A stretch of DNA of 64,000 nucleotides from Vreelandella populi (GTDB lineage Bacteria; Pseudomonadota; Gammaproteobacteria; Pseudomonadales; Halomonadaceae), in the NCBI RefSeq assembly GCF_003989825.1, contig NZ_RZHE01000006.1, positions 62,001 to 126,000 of the forward strand. Direction: 5' to 3'. Shown piece by piece: positions 38,158 to 45,549 of this stretch. The first letter of the stretch is position 1. Every line of letters begins with the position of its first letter. The notes beneath the pieces are model-generated. The model was not told the DNA's origin. It did not search any database and saw only the letters and a program-made list of their open reading frames with translations. Both the position numbers and the translations under genes were made by a program.

Positions 38158-38765
38158 TTCATTTTTATCCCCCAACACTATACTCTGCGGTGCCATTAGC
38201 ACCTCTAGTTCAGAATCAGGCTCAGAGCGATAGATCGCATTTTTTTGTCCAGAGAGGTTCTAGCAACCATACCTTTCTGCATGTCACTATAAGTTTCTTT
38301 GGCAAATCTTTTGGCAACGTCAAGATTCGTTGTCTAAGACTGTCCAAACCGACCACTAATGAATTCAGCTTCGGACATACCTCGGAAGATTGACATGCCT
38401 TCAGTTAATACACCTAGGTCTGATTTTGGAACATCATCTGGGCGAAGAGTTACGACCGGCCCTTCCCATTCGGCCTGTCTCCCCTTATAAAGCCCAAAAC
38501 GGCCACCGTCTTTGAACATCCTGATGTAATTAAAAATATCATAGGCGTGGTTACAAATGTCACTGCCACCAGATATACCGTATTGCTTGATATGCGAGTT
38601 AAAAGCTTCAGTATCACCACTACCTGCTTTAACCCCAAACTTAGATATCAATGAATCGATTAAGTCAACATCGTTATTGAAGCGCAATGACAAATCAGCA
38701 TGGTATAGATCAGAATCTATACCCATTTCAATTAGATAAGCCCTAGATTCATCAATAAAACTCAA
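38152..38765 (-). pseudogene. Decayed cassette gene, ADP-ribosyltransferase-like
   Basis: The first 143 codons are open (38334-38765), ending SIFRGMSEAEFISGRFGQS then TAG. Reading on in the same frame gives TTNLDVAKRFAKETYSDMQK, and after a frameshift at an A7 run (38240-38246) the sequence continues NAIYRSEPDSELEVLMAPQS to a TAA at 38152 inside attC site 2. So an original protein of about 204 residues has one nonsense codon (most simply TGG to TAG, giving FGQSWTT) and one lost A. The order Arg (IFRGMS, Arg128), Ser-Trp-Thr and Glu (SELEVL) resembles the R-S-E layout of ADP-ribosyltransferases; I hold that weakly. The start is TTG at 38765 with AAGGAGG five bases upstream. Confidence 0.7.
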
Positions 38766-38780
38766 TTCAGCCTCCTTGAA

Positions 38781-38885
38781 ATATAACGCCCAAATAACGG
38801 GTAAGTGCAGCGGCTCCGCCGCGTAGTGGCACTTGTCTCCGCAAGGAGCGCAGCGACGAGTGCCTAGTTGATTTGCTTGTTATGC
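38781..38885 (-). repeat. attC-like recombination site 3
   Basis: A 105-base site. Minus strand: GCATAACAAGCAAATCAACTAG at one end and GTTATTTGGGCGTTATAT at the other, with the expected AAATCAA against TTATTTG pairing. The centre folds as AGGCACTCGTC/GACAAGTGCC and a GC-rich GCGGCGGAGCCGC hairpin. The GCATAAC core is the exact complement of the GTTATGC found at the 5' edge of the same cassette (39401-39407), as cassette circularisation requires. Confidence 0.85.
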
Positions 38886-39386
38886 ATCAACTTTCACTAA
38901 GTGAGGCTTCTTTTTAAGGTAGCGCCATGCCCATGGCTGAATGTTGAACGGAAAAACATCACCGTACTGCGACATACTCGATGCGATCCTAATAACTCTG
39001 TTTGTGATGAGTTCCTGGACAATGCCATCTGTATAGCGAGCCGAAACTGTTTTCGTATCGTTTTCAATATACTGATTCAGAAACACTTTCTCTTCTGGAG
39101 TTAGCTGGTGCAACTTTTCTCGATAGAACTTCATCTTTAGTAGATGGGAGATGCGACCTTTTGCCCATTTAAAACCAGGAATGAAAAGCTCAGCAGCTAA
39201 TAGAGATACGCAAAGAAGCCAAACAACACCTAGCCAAGGTTGAGCCAGCTCCTTCGCCTTTTCTAAACCAAGCAGTATTGTCAGTTTATCGCCACCAAAA
39301 AGTAAAATGCTGGTAAGCACTAGCAAGATGAAAGCGTGCTTAGGGGATAGTTTGAGCCAGTCAAAAATCTTCTTTGCTTCCAACAT
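38880..39386 (-). CDS. SieB-like membrane protein (superinfection exclusion B family)
   Basis: A 168-residue cassette protein with two hydrophobic helices (about 18-40, HAFILLVLTSILLF region, and 50-71, WLGVVWLLCVSLLAAELF) followed by a charged cytoplasmic part with LTPEEKVFLNQYI (95-107) and GIVQELITNRVIRI. This matches the general build of superinfection exclusion protein B (SieB), known from Rac and lambdoid prophages to abort infection by other phages; the match is by pattern. I take the ATG at 39386 because AAAGGA lies 5 bases upstream; in-frame ATGs at 39392 and 39404 are alternatives. The stop TAA lies within attC site 3. Confidence 0.72.
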   Translation of the reverse strand: MLEAKKIFDWLKLSPKHAFILLVLTSILLFGGDKLTILLGLEKAKELAQPWLGVVWLLCVSLLAAELFIPGFKWAKGRISHLLKMKFYREKLHQLTPEEKVFLNQYIENDTKTVSARYTDGIVQELITNRVIRIASSMSQYGDVFPFNIQPWAWRYLKKKPHLVKVDA

Positions 39387-39400
39387 AATCATCCTTTGAT

Positions 39401-39472
39401 GCATAACAGTTATTATACACCCCTCTACATAACCTGAATGAACTCGGCGGCGCGTTCACTCAGATTATACAG
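39401..39472 (-). repeat. Possible attC site at the right end of the array
   Basis: The GTTATGC core at 39401-39407 begins the last cassette. Just to its right, ATAACCTGAATGAAC/GTTCACTCAGATTAT (39429-39470) forms a long imperfect inverted repeat with a CGGCGGCG centre. Both features are attC-like, but I cannot assign all four boxes, so this site may be degenerate or the remains of another cassette. Confidence 0.5.
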
Positions 39473-40110
39473 CCCATCATTCACGAACTATTCTGTTGAA
39501 ATTAAAATAAATTAAGTATAAATAGGCAGCATAGCATAGATTATCGTGCCAGCTGTATAACACACGGCTGAATCAGCATGCAGCTTTCGCTGGAAGGGCC
39601 GCTTTGGGTCGAAAGGCGTCATTTATCAATTGGCTCATAATACTCTATCCCGGTCACTATAGCCTCAACCGGCTGCTATAACTCCAAGCAACACCCTTAA
39701 TCTTACTCAGCGAAAAACATACTGTATGCCGTTTAAAAGGGCGATAAGTCGTGGTTTCTGAAACGCTGAATAAGTCGTCTACCGGCACGCCCTTGCATGA
39801 AAAGTAGTGGCGTGGCAGATAGCCGCGTTCGCGGGGGGCAACCGTCCGTAGAGCCGGCCGGCAGAATGCCGTTGGCCTGCCCTTGTATGAGCTGCTTGGT
39901 AGCGTGAACCGTTGGCGAGAATTCTGCATCGTGTATTCCCTGCGGCGTTTTTCGCTCTAATATTTCGAGGCTAGCAGTTAATTTAGATTAATCCCATCGC
40001 GGCGGCTTAGTTTTTTAGTCGAAGACATTGGCGTTGGCAATGGCTTTTTCCGAATTATCTTTAAGATGTGGCGCGCGTAGAGGGATGTGCGTTCAGGTAG
40101 ATTTCCCTGG
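39473..40110. other. Gene-poor region right of the cassette array
   Basis: About 640 bases with no gene I would defend. The left part (39480-39560) is very AT-rich. The right part is GC-rich and has a weak 100-base periodicity: GCCCTTGCATGA at 39789 and GCCCTTGTATGA at 39889, each followed by a similar GTGGCGTG/GGTAGCGTG stretch. A 90-codon open frame on the minus strand (39657-39929, beginning MQNSRQRFTLPSSSYKG) has unusual Arg/Cys-rich composition, no ribosome site and no recognisable domain, so I leave it uncalled. It may hold eroded cassette or integron-platform sequence. Confidence 0.5.
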
Positions 40111-40818
40111 TTACTTTCTTAGCTGCTCGCTCAGCGCAATAAAATCTTCCGCCACGAAATCCCACGCTTCCTCGGCAGCTAAATCCTTTTGCTGCTGCGG
40201 GCCGTACTCCGTGGGCCGGGGGATGAATGCCGTTTTCATGCCGAGTGCTCGCGCGGCCCGCAGGTCGGCGTTGTGTGCGGCGCACAGCATCACCTTTTCG
40301 GGCGGCAAACCCAGCAAACGGCACGCGCCCAGATAAACCTCCGCGTCTGGCTTGTAGTGCTCGAATAGCTCGGCGCAGAAGATCATGTCCCAGGGCAGCT
40401 CGGCGTGGCGGGCCACATCCACCATCAGTGAAATGTTGCCGTTGGTTAGCGTAGCGATGATGTAGTCTTCTTTCAGTTGCGTGAGACCGCGCTGCACGTC
40501 CGGCCAGGGCGTCAACCGATGCCAGAATAGGTTGATGCGATCAATGGTTGCCTCGTCCAGCGCAATACCGTGTTGACCAAGAAGCTGAACCAGGCTTTCG
40601 CGATGCAGATCGTCGAGGTCCGTCCAGGGGATTTCGCCCTTGCGTACCCTATCCATCGAAGGCGCGTAAAGCTGCCGCCATTGATCCGCCAGCGCTTCAC
40701 CGGACAGCTCGAAGCCCAGCTCTTTCTCCAGCTCTTTTCCAAGTTCTGCGAACTGATGAATCAGGCTGGTTCGCCAGTCGACAACCGTGCCGAACACGTC
40801 AAACACGATGGCTTTCAT
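40111..40818 (-). CDS. Haloacid dehalogenase, type II (HAD superfamily)
   Basis: A 235-residue HAD hydrolase. The nucleophile motif is IVFDVFGTVVDW (Asp7), motif II is TLTNGNISLM, motif III includes HYKPDAEVYLGA and motif IV is MLCAAHNADLRAA. This set is typical of (S)-2-haloacid dehalogenases, which replace the halogen with hydroxyl. Many family members act on other small acids, so dehalogenation is only the family assignment. The gene is monocistronic and native-like in composition, marking the return to ordinary chromosome after the array. Confidence 0.87.
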   Translation of the reverse strand: MKAIVFDVFGTVVDWRTSLIHQFAELGKELEKELGFELSGEALADQWRQLYAPSMDRVRKGEIPWTDLDDLHRESLVQLLGQHGIALDEATIDRINLFWHRLTPWPDVQRGLTQLKEDYIIATLTNGNISLMVDVARHAELPWDMIFCAELFEHYKPDAEVYLGACRLLGLPPEKVMLCAAHNADLRAARALGMKTAFIPRPTEYGPQQQKDLAAEEAWDFVAEDFIALSEQLRK

Positions 40819-41044
40819 TAATGCCTCCTCAAGGGATAGTTGTTATTAGTGGTAACGTTATAGCAATCAGAATGCTTCAGCTGAGCATACTTTGCTTTAT
40901 TTCACACCCACGAAAGGAAGTGGCGGCCAAGGTGGCGAGCGCTTACCCCGCGCTTGGTTAAATTTATTCGCAAGCCCGGCAGGTTTCACCCTGCTCTGCC
41001 ATAGTAAAAGACTACCCAGCAGCCGCACTCATGGAGAAGAGAAC

Positions 41045-41296
41045 ATGACCCGTACCACACGCGTAGAGTCCGTCAGCGAAGATCAAGAGGATGCCATCAT
41101 GGGTTTAGCGTGGCGTGTCATAGACGTTACCGACCCCGACGCCCCGCAGGAAATTTCACGACACAACCTTGAGCCCGAGGCTATTGAAGCGGCGCGGCTC
41201 TACGAGGCCGAAACCTCAAGCGAACCTGGGTCCGACTCGGACGATACCCAGGATTACGACGCTTCGCAGGCGAATGTAGGTAAGAGTGACGAATAA
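41045..41296 (+). CDS. Small acidic hypothetical protein (83 aa)
   Basis: Starts ATG at 41045 with GGAGAAGAGAAC upstream; the longer frame from 40892 lacks a ribosome site and looks non-coding. The protein MTRTTRVESVSEDQEDAIMG has a central predicted strand-helix part (GLAWRVIDV..., ...EAIEAARLYEAE) and a very acidic C-terminal tail rich in Asp, Ser and Glu. No family recognised. Such acidic small proteins are common in moderate halophiles. Divergent from the HAD gene. Confidence 0.65.
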   Translation: MTRTTRVESVSEDQEDAIMGLAWRVIDVTDPDAPQEISRHNLEPEAIEAARLYEAETSSEPGSDSDDTQDYDASQANVGKSDE

Positions 41297-41338
41297 CCCT
41301 TTCAAGAGTTATGAACGGCTAGCAGGTCCGTGCACAGC

Positions 41339-42688
41339 CTAGCTAGCCTGCCACCACTGCACTATTTGCGGCTCAAGCTGACCGGTGGGCGGTAGTTGCC
41401 CATCTCGCGCGAAGTCGGCCCATAGGGCGCGCAGGCGCTGGCCGTGCTCAAGCAAGGTGGCTTCATCCACGTGTTTTACCAGGTCGGCATACTGCCAGCT
41501 GGCGGGTTCGCCCAGCAGCAGCGGAAGCTCAATCGTGTGCGCGGCGCCAAACGGGTAGCGGCCCTTGCCCCAGTCCAGCCTGTAAATGTAGGCGTTGCCC
41601 CCGGCCTTCGCGTGTCGGCGGGCAAATTTAAGTGCCTCCCGCTTGTACACCTTGTGCGTCGTGGAGGCCACCATCGCCTTGGTGGCCGTCTCGCCTATTA
41701 AAGGAAGCTTACGCAGCCGCATCAGGTTGGGTGACATCACCAGAAACATGGCGGTTTCTTCTTCGGTGTGGCCAATGAAGACGTCAAACTTCGGCGCAGC
41801 GCGGCGCCAGGCGGCGTCAGCTTGGGATTCAGCAGGCAGCGGATAGTGGCCGTACTGGGTGCCAAACGGCATGGACGATTTCAGCCCAAAACCCCGTGCG
41901 GCTTTCGCCACGTGAGGCTGTGTGCGCAATATTTCATCCAGCGGCGCATCATCTTTTAAGGTGGCGGCTTTTTGGCTCATCTTAGCGTTCATTTTCGCCC
42001 GGCCGCGGCTGATGCCCAGCGGCGCGCTTTGGATGATCACGCGCTGAAAAAGCCCTTCTGTGCCTTCAGCAATCATCAAATGGGCCGCCGCTTCCCCGCC
42101 AGACGAATGGCCGAACAAGGTGACATTGCCGGGGTCACCGCCCATGGATGCGATGTTGGTATTGATCCAGCGTAGAGCTGAAATAATATCAAGCAGCCCC
42201 AGGTTGGCAGGCCGGTTAGCGTAGCCGCCCAGAAAACCCAACAGGCCGAGCCGGTAGTTCACAGCCACCACGATCACGTCTTGTTCAAGCGCGAGCGGGC
42301 GCACATCGAACACCGAGAGATCCCCGGCGCCAAACACATAGGAGCCACCGTGTATCCATACCATTACAGGGCGCGGCGCTGTGGAGGGGCTATCCGGCAC
42401 GGTGACCGACAAATGCAGTTCACCTTCGCGGGGGTGAAACTCTCGGGCGGTAACGCCAAGCGCTTCATTCAGCTCAGGAATAGTATTTTGCGGTAATGCT
42501 GGCGACCACTTGGTGGCGTAGATGAGATCGGTGGCTGGCGGTTCGTCTTCTGGGGCGCAGAAGCGCTGAGTGCGGGCGTAGAGAATGCCCGTCGCGCGTA
42601 TAACGCCACGGTCGCGCCAGCCAATAATCTCGCCAGCGGGGGTGTTAAAGCTAGGCATGTCGTGGTCGTTCGGCTTAGAGGCGGGCAT
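41339..42688 (-). CDS. Type-B carboxylesterase/lipase family protein
   Basis: A 449-residue alpha/beta hydrolase of the PnbA/cholinesterase group. Oxyanion-hole region MVWIHGGSYVFGAGD, nucleophile elbow TLFGHSSGGEAAAHL (Ser), and later Glu and His regions (FIGHTEEETAMFL; AAHTIELPLLLGEP). It lacks a signal peptide, so it is probably cytoplasmic. It hydrolyses carboxylic esters; the natural substrate is unknown. Slightly shorter than the usual 490-500 residues. Monocistronic, convergent with the small acidic gene. Confidence 0.88.
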   Translation of the reverse strand: MPASKPNDHDMPSFNTPAGEIIGWRDRGVIRATGILYARTQRFCAPEDEPPATDLIYATKWSPALPQNTIPELNEALGVTAREFHPREGELHLSVTVPDSPSTAPRPVMVWIHGGSYVFGAGDLSVFDVRPLALEQDVIVVAVNYRLGLLGFLGGYANRPANLGLLDIISALRWINTNIASMGGDPGNVTLFGHSSGGEAAAHLMIAEGTEGLFQRVIIQSAPLGISRGRAKMNAKMSQKAATLKDDAPLDEILRTQPHVAKAARGFGLKSSMPFGTQYGHYPLPAESQADAAWRRAAPKFDVFIGHTEEETAMFLVMSPNLMRLRKLPLIGETATKAMVASTTHKVYKREALKFARRHAKAGGNAYIYRLDWGKGRYPFGAAHTIELPLLLGEPASWQYADLVKHVDEATLLEHGQRLRALWADFARDGQLPPTGQLEPQIVQWWQAS

Positions 42689-42822
42689 AAGGCTCCTGGG
42701 ATTATTTAGTCATGCAACCGCGCGCATGAGCGCGGCATCGTTCAAGTTCCAAGTACTACACTTCCCAGCTCGCCTATCGCCGCCAAGGCCGAATGAGGTT
42801 TAGCCAATCGGCTGCAGCGTAC

Positions 42823-43218
42823 TTAGGTAACGTTAATTTGTCCGCTTGCCTGAACATTCGATGGGTTGTCGACTGTTGATAGACGACCAGACTTCAACAT
42901 TTGAGTCACTGCGTAGTCCCAATTTGGCAATACACTAGTCTCTTGTGACCAGTTTACTACCGAAGCCTCGTCGCACCAAAGTTTGAGTTTAGGCATTACG
43001 TTGCGGTGGGGATTAGTAGCACGATAGGCGGACATCACTTGTTGGTCGTGCCAGGAGGTTAACGTCCAGAAGGTGAGCCCTTTTGTTTTCCTTAATCGAA
43101 CGCCAAGATTCCCAGGTGCTCTTTTTGCCTGGAGTGCGGTTTTCAACGTGTAGATCATGAACAGCGGAATATAACGTAATGAACGAATCCGCAACCGAGT
43201 CACCGAAACGAATGCCAT
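42823..43218 (-). CDS. Dimeric alpha/beta-barrel monooxygenase-like protein
   Basis: A 131-residue protein with MAFVSVTRLRIRSLRYIP at the start and the pattern FWTLTSWHDQQVMSAYRATN, then HRNVMPKLKLWCDEASVVNW. These suggest the ABM/DUF3291-like ferredoxin fold that forms dimers and often binds heme or small aromatics. No catalytic assignment is possible. Ribosome site is weak (AAAGG about 10 bases upstream). Stands alone. Confidence 0.65.
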   Translation of the reverse strand: MAFVSVTRLRIRSLRYIPLFMIYTLKTALQAKRAPGNLGVRLRKTKGLTFWTLTSWHDQQVMSAYRATNPHRNVMPKLKLWCDEASVVNWSQETSVLPNWDYAVTQMLKSGRLSTVDNPSNVQASGQINVT

Positions 43219-43299
43219 TGCTATACCTTTACCTAACAGGTGTTAGATGGCGTGCTGGATGAATGGATAAAAGCGACTACGCGTTTATCAGCCGAGTGC

Positions 43300-43313
43300 A
43301 GCCTGCTCCTACA
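43300..43313 (+). repeat. Half REP-like element
   Basis: AGCCTGCTCCTACA, 13 of 14 identical to the arm of the REP element at 43971-44000; it lies just downstream of the stop of the flavin-binding gene. Confidence 0.5.
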
Positions 43314-43332
43314 TGCCACCAAAGTGCAGGTA

Positions 43333-43902
43333 TCAAGGAACCAGCCACTGCCCTACCCAATTATTGGCGCGTGAGAACTCTGCGCGTCGATGGCTTTGGC
43401 CCAGGTGCAATGCTTCTATCGCTTGAATATCCAACCACAGCACCGCAAAAGCGTTTTCGTCTGGCGTTTTGGTATAGGCCAGTGAATCAGCAATCGGCTC
43501 GCCCGGCGCCGGGCCGCTGCTGTAGGCGCTGCGGGCATGTTCAGGCAAGCGCTGCCACTGCTCGCTGATTGCTTCGCCAGTCAGTAGGGTGACATTGGCC
43601 TCTATACGTATTTGCAACTGCTCAGCCGCATCCCATACGTGCAACGCGGCTACGGGTGTGGCGCGCAGGGCGCTTATCTTTTCTGAGTGAATATCCGTAT
43701 AGATGGCAAGCGTTGCCGCCTGCTTATCAGCATCGCGCAACACTACCGTGCGCGCTTGCGGCATACCATTTTCGCTAACGGTGGCCAAAGTGGGATAACG
43801 GGACGGTGCGTGGCGGTCGTTTACGCTTAGGGTCAGGCGCGCCCAAAGGTGGTCATAGAGTAGCGGCAGCTCTTCTGCCCAGGGGTGTTCGCTTATCGCC
43901 AT
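43333..43902 (-). CDS. Pyridoxamine 5'-phosphate oxidase-family FMN-binding protein
   Basis: A 189-residue split-barrel flavoprotein of the PNPOx-like (Alr4036-type) group. Landmarks are YPTLATVSENGMPQARTVVL in the N-terminal half, YTDIHSEKISALRATPVAAL that contacts FMN phosphate, and RAEFSRANNWVGQWLVP at the C-terminus, matching the family's WxxxWLxP ending. It lacks the substrate-binding His/Arg set of true PdxH enzymes as far as I can judge, so I call it family only. REP-like sequences flank it on both sides. Confidence 0.8.
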   Translation of the reverse strand: MAISEHPWAEELPLLYDHLWARLTLSVNDRHAPSRYPTLATVSENGMPQARTVVLRDADKQAATLAIYTDIHSEKISALRATPVAALHVWDAAEQLQIRIEANVTLLTGEAISEQWQRLPEHARSAYSSGPAPGEPIADSLAYTKTPDENAFAVLWLDIQAIEALHLGQSHRRAEFSRANNWVGQWLVP

Positions 43903-43970
43903 GAGGCACCTTTAGATCAAAGATTAAGCAGGGTCTTATACACGTGCGGTTATTTATAGCACGCGCTGGA

Positions 43971-44000
43971 ATCGTCGCGGGCTAAAGCCTGCGCCTACAG
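43971..44000. repeat. REP-like palindromic element
   Basis: GTCGCGGGCTAAAGCCTGCGCCTACAG-type sequence: CGGGCT/AGCCTG arms around AA, followed by CGCCTAC. This matches the common Pseudomonas/Halomonas REP pattern. Located in the divergent gap before the metallopeptidase-like gene. Confidence 0.65.
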
Positions 44001-44092
44001 ATTATTCGGATGATAAGCGTTGAGCTTTACTTGTGTGCAGAAGTCATTGGACGCACTTGCGCATCACTGCCTAGACTCAAACCTCCTTTCTT

Positions 44093-45076
44093 ATGAGTAC
44101 CCGGCACATGCGCGTTTTCTCTAACCCGGTCGGTGCCGGTTCGTTGTGGTTTGATAATCTGGTGACGGCCGATGGCGTGCCGGTGGCTTACGACCCCCAG
44201 GCACGGGCGTTTATTCCCATGCCGCCCTTCTGCGCGAACCGTGAAGTGATTGGCTGTAACTGGGTTGCCCCTAAAGAGGGCGAGTTCTGCCGCGCCTGTG
44301 CAATGACCGCATTGGCTCCGGACCCTGAAATCCCTAACGCGATTGCTAACTGGGCGAAAACTGAAGCCGCCAAGCGCTGGGTGATTGATAACCTGGGCCG
44401 CTGGCATTGGTTTAGGCCGGAAGATCCGGGTGCGCCGCCCACGTTTCATATGCTGGCCGAAGGTGCCACGCCGGTGCCCATGGGCCATGTAGGCGGTGTG
44501 GTAACGATTAGCGTAGCGGAGGCGGACCCAGTACTGAGCACCACGCGCCGCGAAGCGCTGGAAGAACCCTACCGCACCATGATTGGCCATATGCGCCATG
44601 AAATCGCCCATATGCTGTGGTGGCGGTTAAGTCTGCGGGAAGATTTTCTAGACGCCTTTCGTAAGGAGTTTGGCGATGAACGTGCCGACTATCCGGCCGC
44701 CCTTAAACGCCACTACACACAAGGCCCGCCAGCAGATTGGCGTGAACGGTTTCTCTCTACCTATGCCTCATCCCACCCTCATGAGGACTGGGCCGAAACC
44801 ACGTCTCACCTACTGCATTTAACCGACATTACCGACAGCTTCGTGTCATCCGGCATGGATTCACCGGAGCTACCCCGCGACCACAAGTGGGATGCCTACG
44901 CCGAGCCGGACGCCGAGCGCCTGATCCATATTGCAGCGGCCCTGGTGGCCGGGGTCAATCACGTTAACCGCTCCATGGGGCTTTCAGATATTTATCCGTT
45001 CGTGTTATCTGACGTGGCAATGCACAAGCTTGCCTTTGTGCATGAGTGGTTACGACGCGGCGCCCAAGGCCTTTAA
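44093..45076 (+). CDS. Putative zinc-binding metallopeptidase (PF10005 type)
   Basis: A 327-residue cytoplasmic protein. The N-terminal quarter has a zinc-ribbon-like pair of Cys clusters (PPFCANREVIGCNW and EFCRACAM). The central RHEIAHMLWWRL gives an HExxH metal site, followed by a conserved EDWAETTSHLLHLTD segment with the third ligand. This is the build of the DUF2248 putative zinc peptidases. Substrate unknown. Possible starts are 44093 and 44108; no good ribosome site distinguishes them. Divergent from the FMN-binding gene. Confidence 0.8.
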   Translation: MSTRHMRVFSNPVGAGSLWFDNLVTADGVPVAYDPQARAFIPMPPFCANREVIGCNWVAPKEGEFCRACAMTALAPDPEIPNAIANWAKTEAAKRWVIDNLGRWHWFRPEDPGAPPTFHMLAEGATPVPMGHVGGVVTISVAEADPVLSTTRREALEEPYRTMIGHMRHEIAHMLWWRLSLREDFLDAFRKEFGDERADYPAALKRHYTQGPPADWRERFLSTYASSHPHEDWAETTSHLLHLTDITDSFVSSGMDSPELPRDHKWDAYAEPDAERLIHIAAALVAGVNHVNRSMGLSDIYPFVLSDVAMHKLAFVHEWLRRGAQGL

Positions 45077-45109
45077 ACACTAAAAACAATTCGCTAGAAC
45101 GCGCGGCTC

Positions 45110-45539
45110 TTAGGCATTGGGGCCGCCGCCGTTGATAAACGAGTAGAGCGCGATATCGGTTCGAAACTCCCAGCCCAGCTTGCTCCAAAAGCGCCTACCG
45201 GCTTCGTTGTCGATCAACAGCATTATGAGATTTCTGGATGCCTTCATTTTTAAGCGCATCCAGGCACAGGGTTACCAGTTTCGAGCCGATGCCCATATTG
45301 CGATGGGATACCGCGACCGCCAGGTGCTGAATAAAGCCCCAGTGCGCGTCATGACCGCCCATAATGGTGCCTACCACTTCTCCCGCTGCCTAGGCCACAA
45401 AGCTTAAACAGGGGTTACGCTGCAGATACCGGGCAATGCCCTCGCGGGAATCCGCATCGCGCAACCGCACGCCTTGCGTATTCAACCATAGCGCTACGGC
45501 CGCGTCGTAATCTTCAATCGTCATGGGGCGGTAGTGCAT
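45110..45539 (-). pseudogene. Broken GNAT-family acetyltransferase
   Basis: Starting from ATG at 45539, MHYRPMTIEDYDAAVALWLN runs to SFVA, then an in-frame TAG, then AAGEVVGTIMGGHDAHWG and the acetyl-CoA loop HRNMGIGSKLVTLCLDALKN in the same frame. After KNEGIQK a frameshift is needed to reach LIMLLIDNEAGRRFWSKLGW and the end INGGGPNA with TAA at 45110. The intact protein would be about 143 residues, normal for a single-domain GNAT. One nonsense codon and one frameshift make it a pseudogene. It sits 10 bases downstream of the HxlR gene's end. Confidence 0.85.
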
Positions 45540-45549
45540 CAGGGGGTTC

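Larger units (their letters stand above)
37146..39472 (-). mobile_element. Integron gene cassette array without integrase (CALIN)
   Basis: Three cassettes, all reading on the minus strand, are bounded by attC-like sites at 37146-37249, 38058-38157 and 38781-38885 (100-105 bases each). Their outer 7-base cores have the form GTTAT(A/G)(C/T) and its complement. By the G/TT cut rule the cassettes span 37152-38063, 38064-38786 and 38787-39406. The genes are visibly AT-richer than the flanking recD and HAD genes and have no relatives in the window. No integrase or attI is seen in the window, so this is a cluster of attC sites lacking an integrase. The layout (one gene per cassette, stops lying in or near the next attC) is exactly that of integron cassettes. 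Confidence 0.8.

Noticed and set aside
39657..39929. 90-codon minus-strand frame right of the cassette array
   Set aside because: Arg/Cys-rich odd composition, no ribosome site and no recognisable family; kept only as a note in the region entry.
37092..40110. Integron integrase gene or attI
   Set aside because: No tyrosine recombinase motif in any frame around the array; hence called a CALIN and not a complete integron.
44027..44611. 194-codon minus-strand frame
   Set aside because: Shadow of the well-supported metallopeptidase-like gene on the plus strand.
38334..45393. Reassigned or suppressed TAG codons
   Set aside because: Two genes have an internal TAG, but both also have frameshifts, and other intact genes end in TAG; pseudogene decay is simpler.
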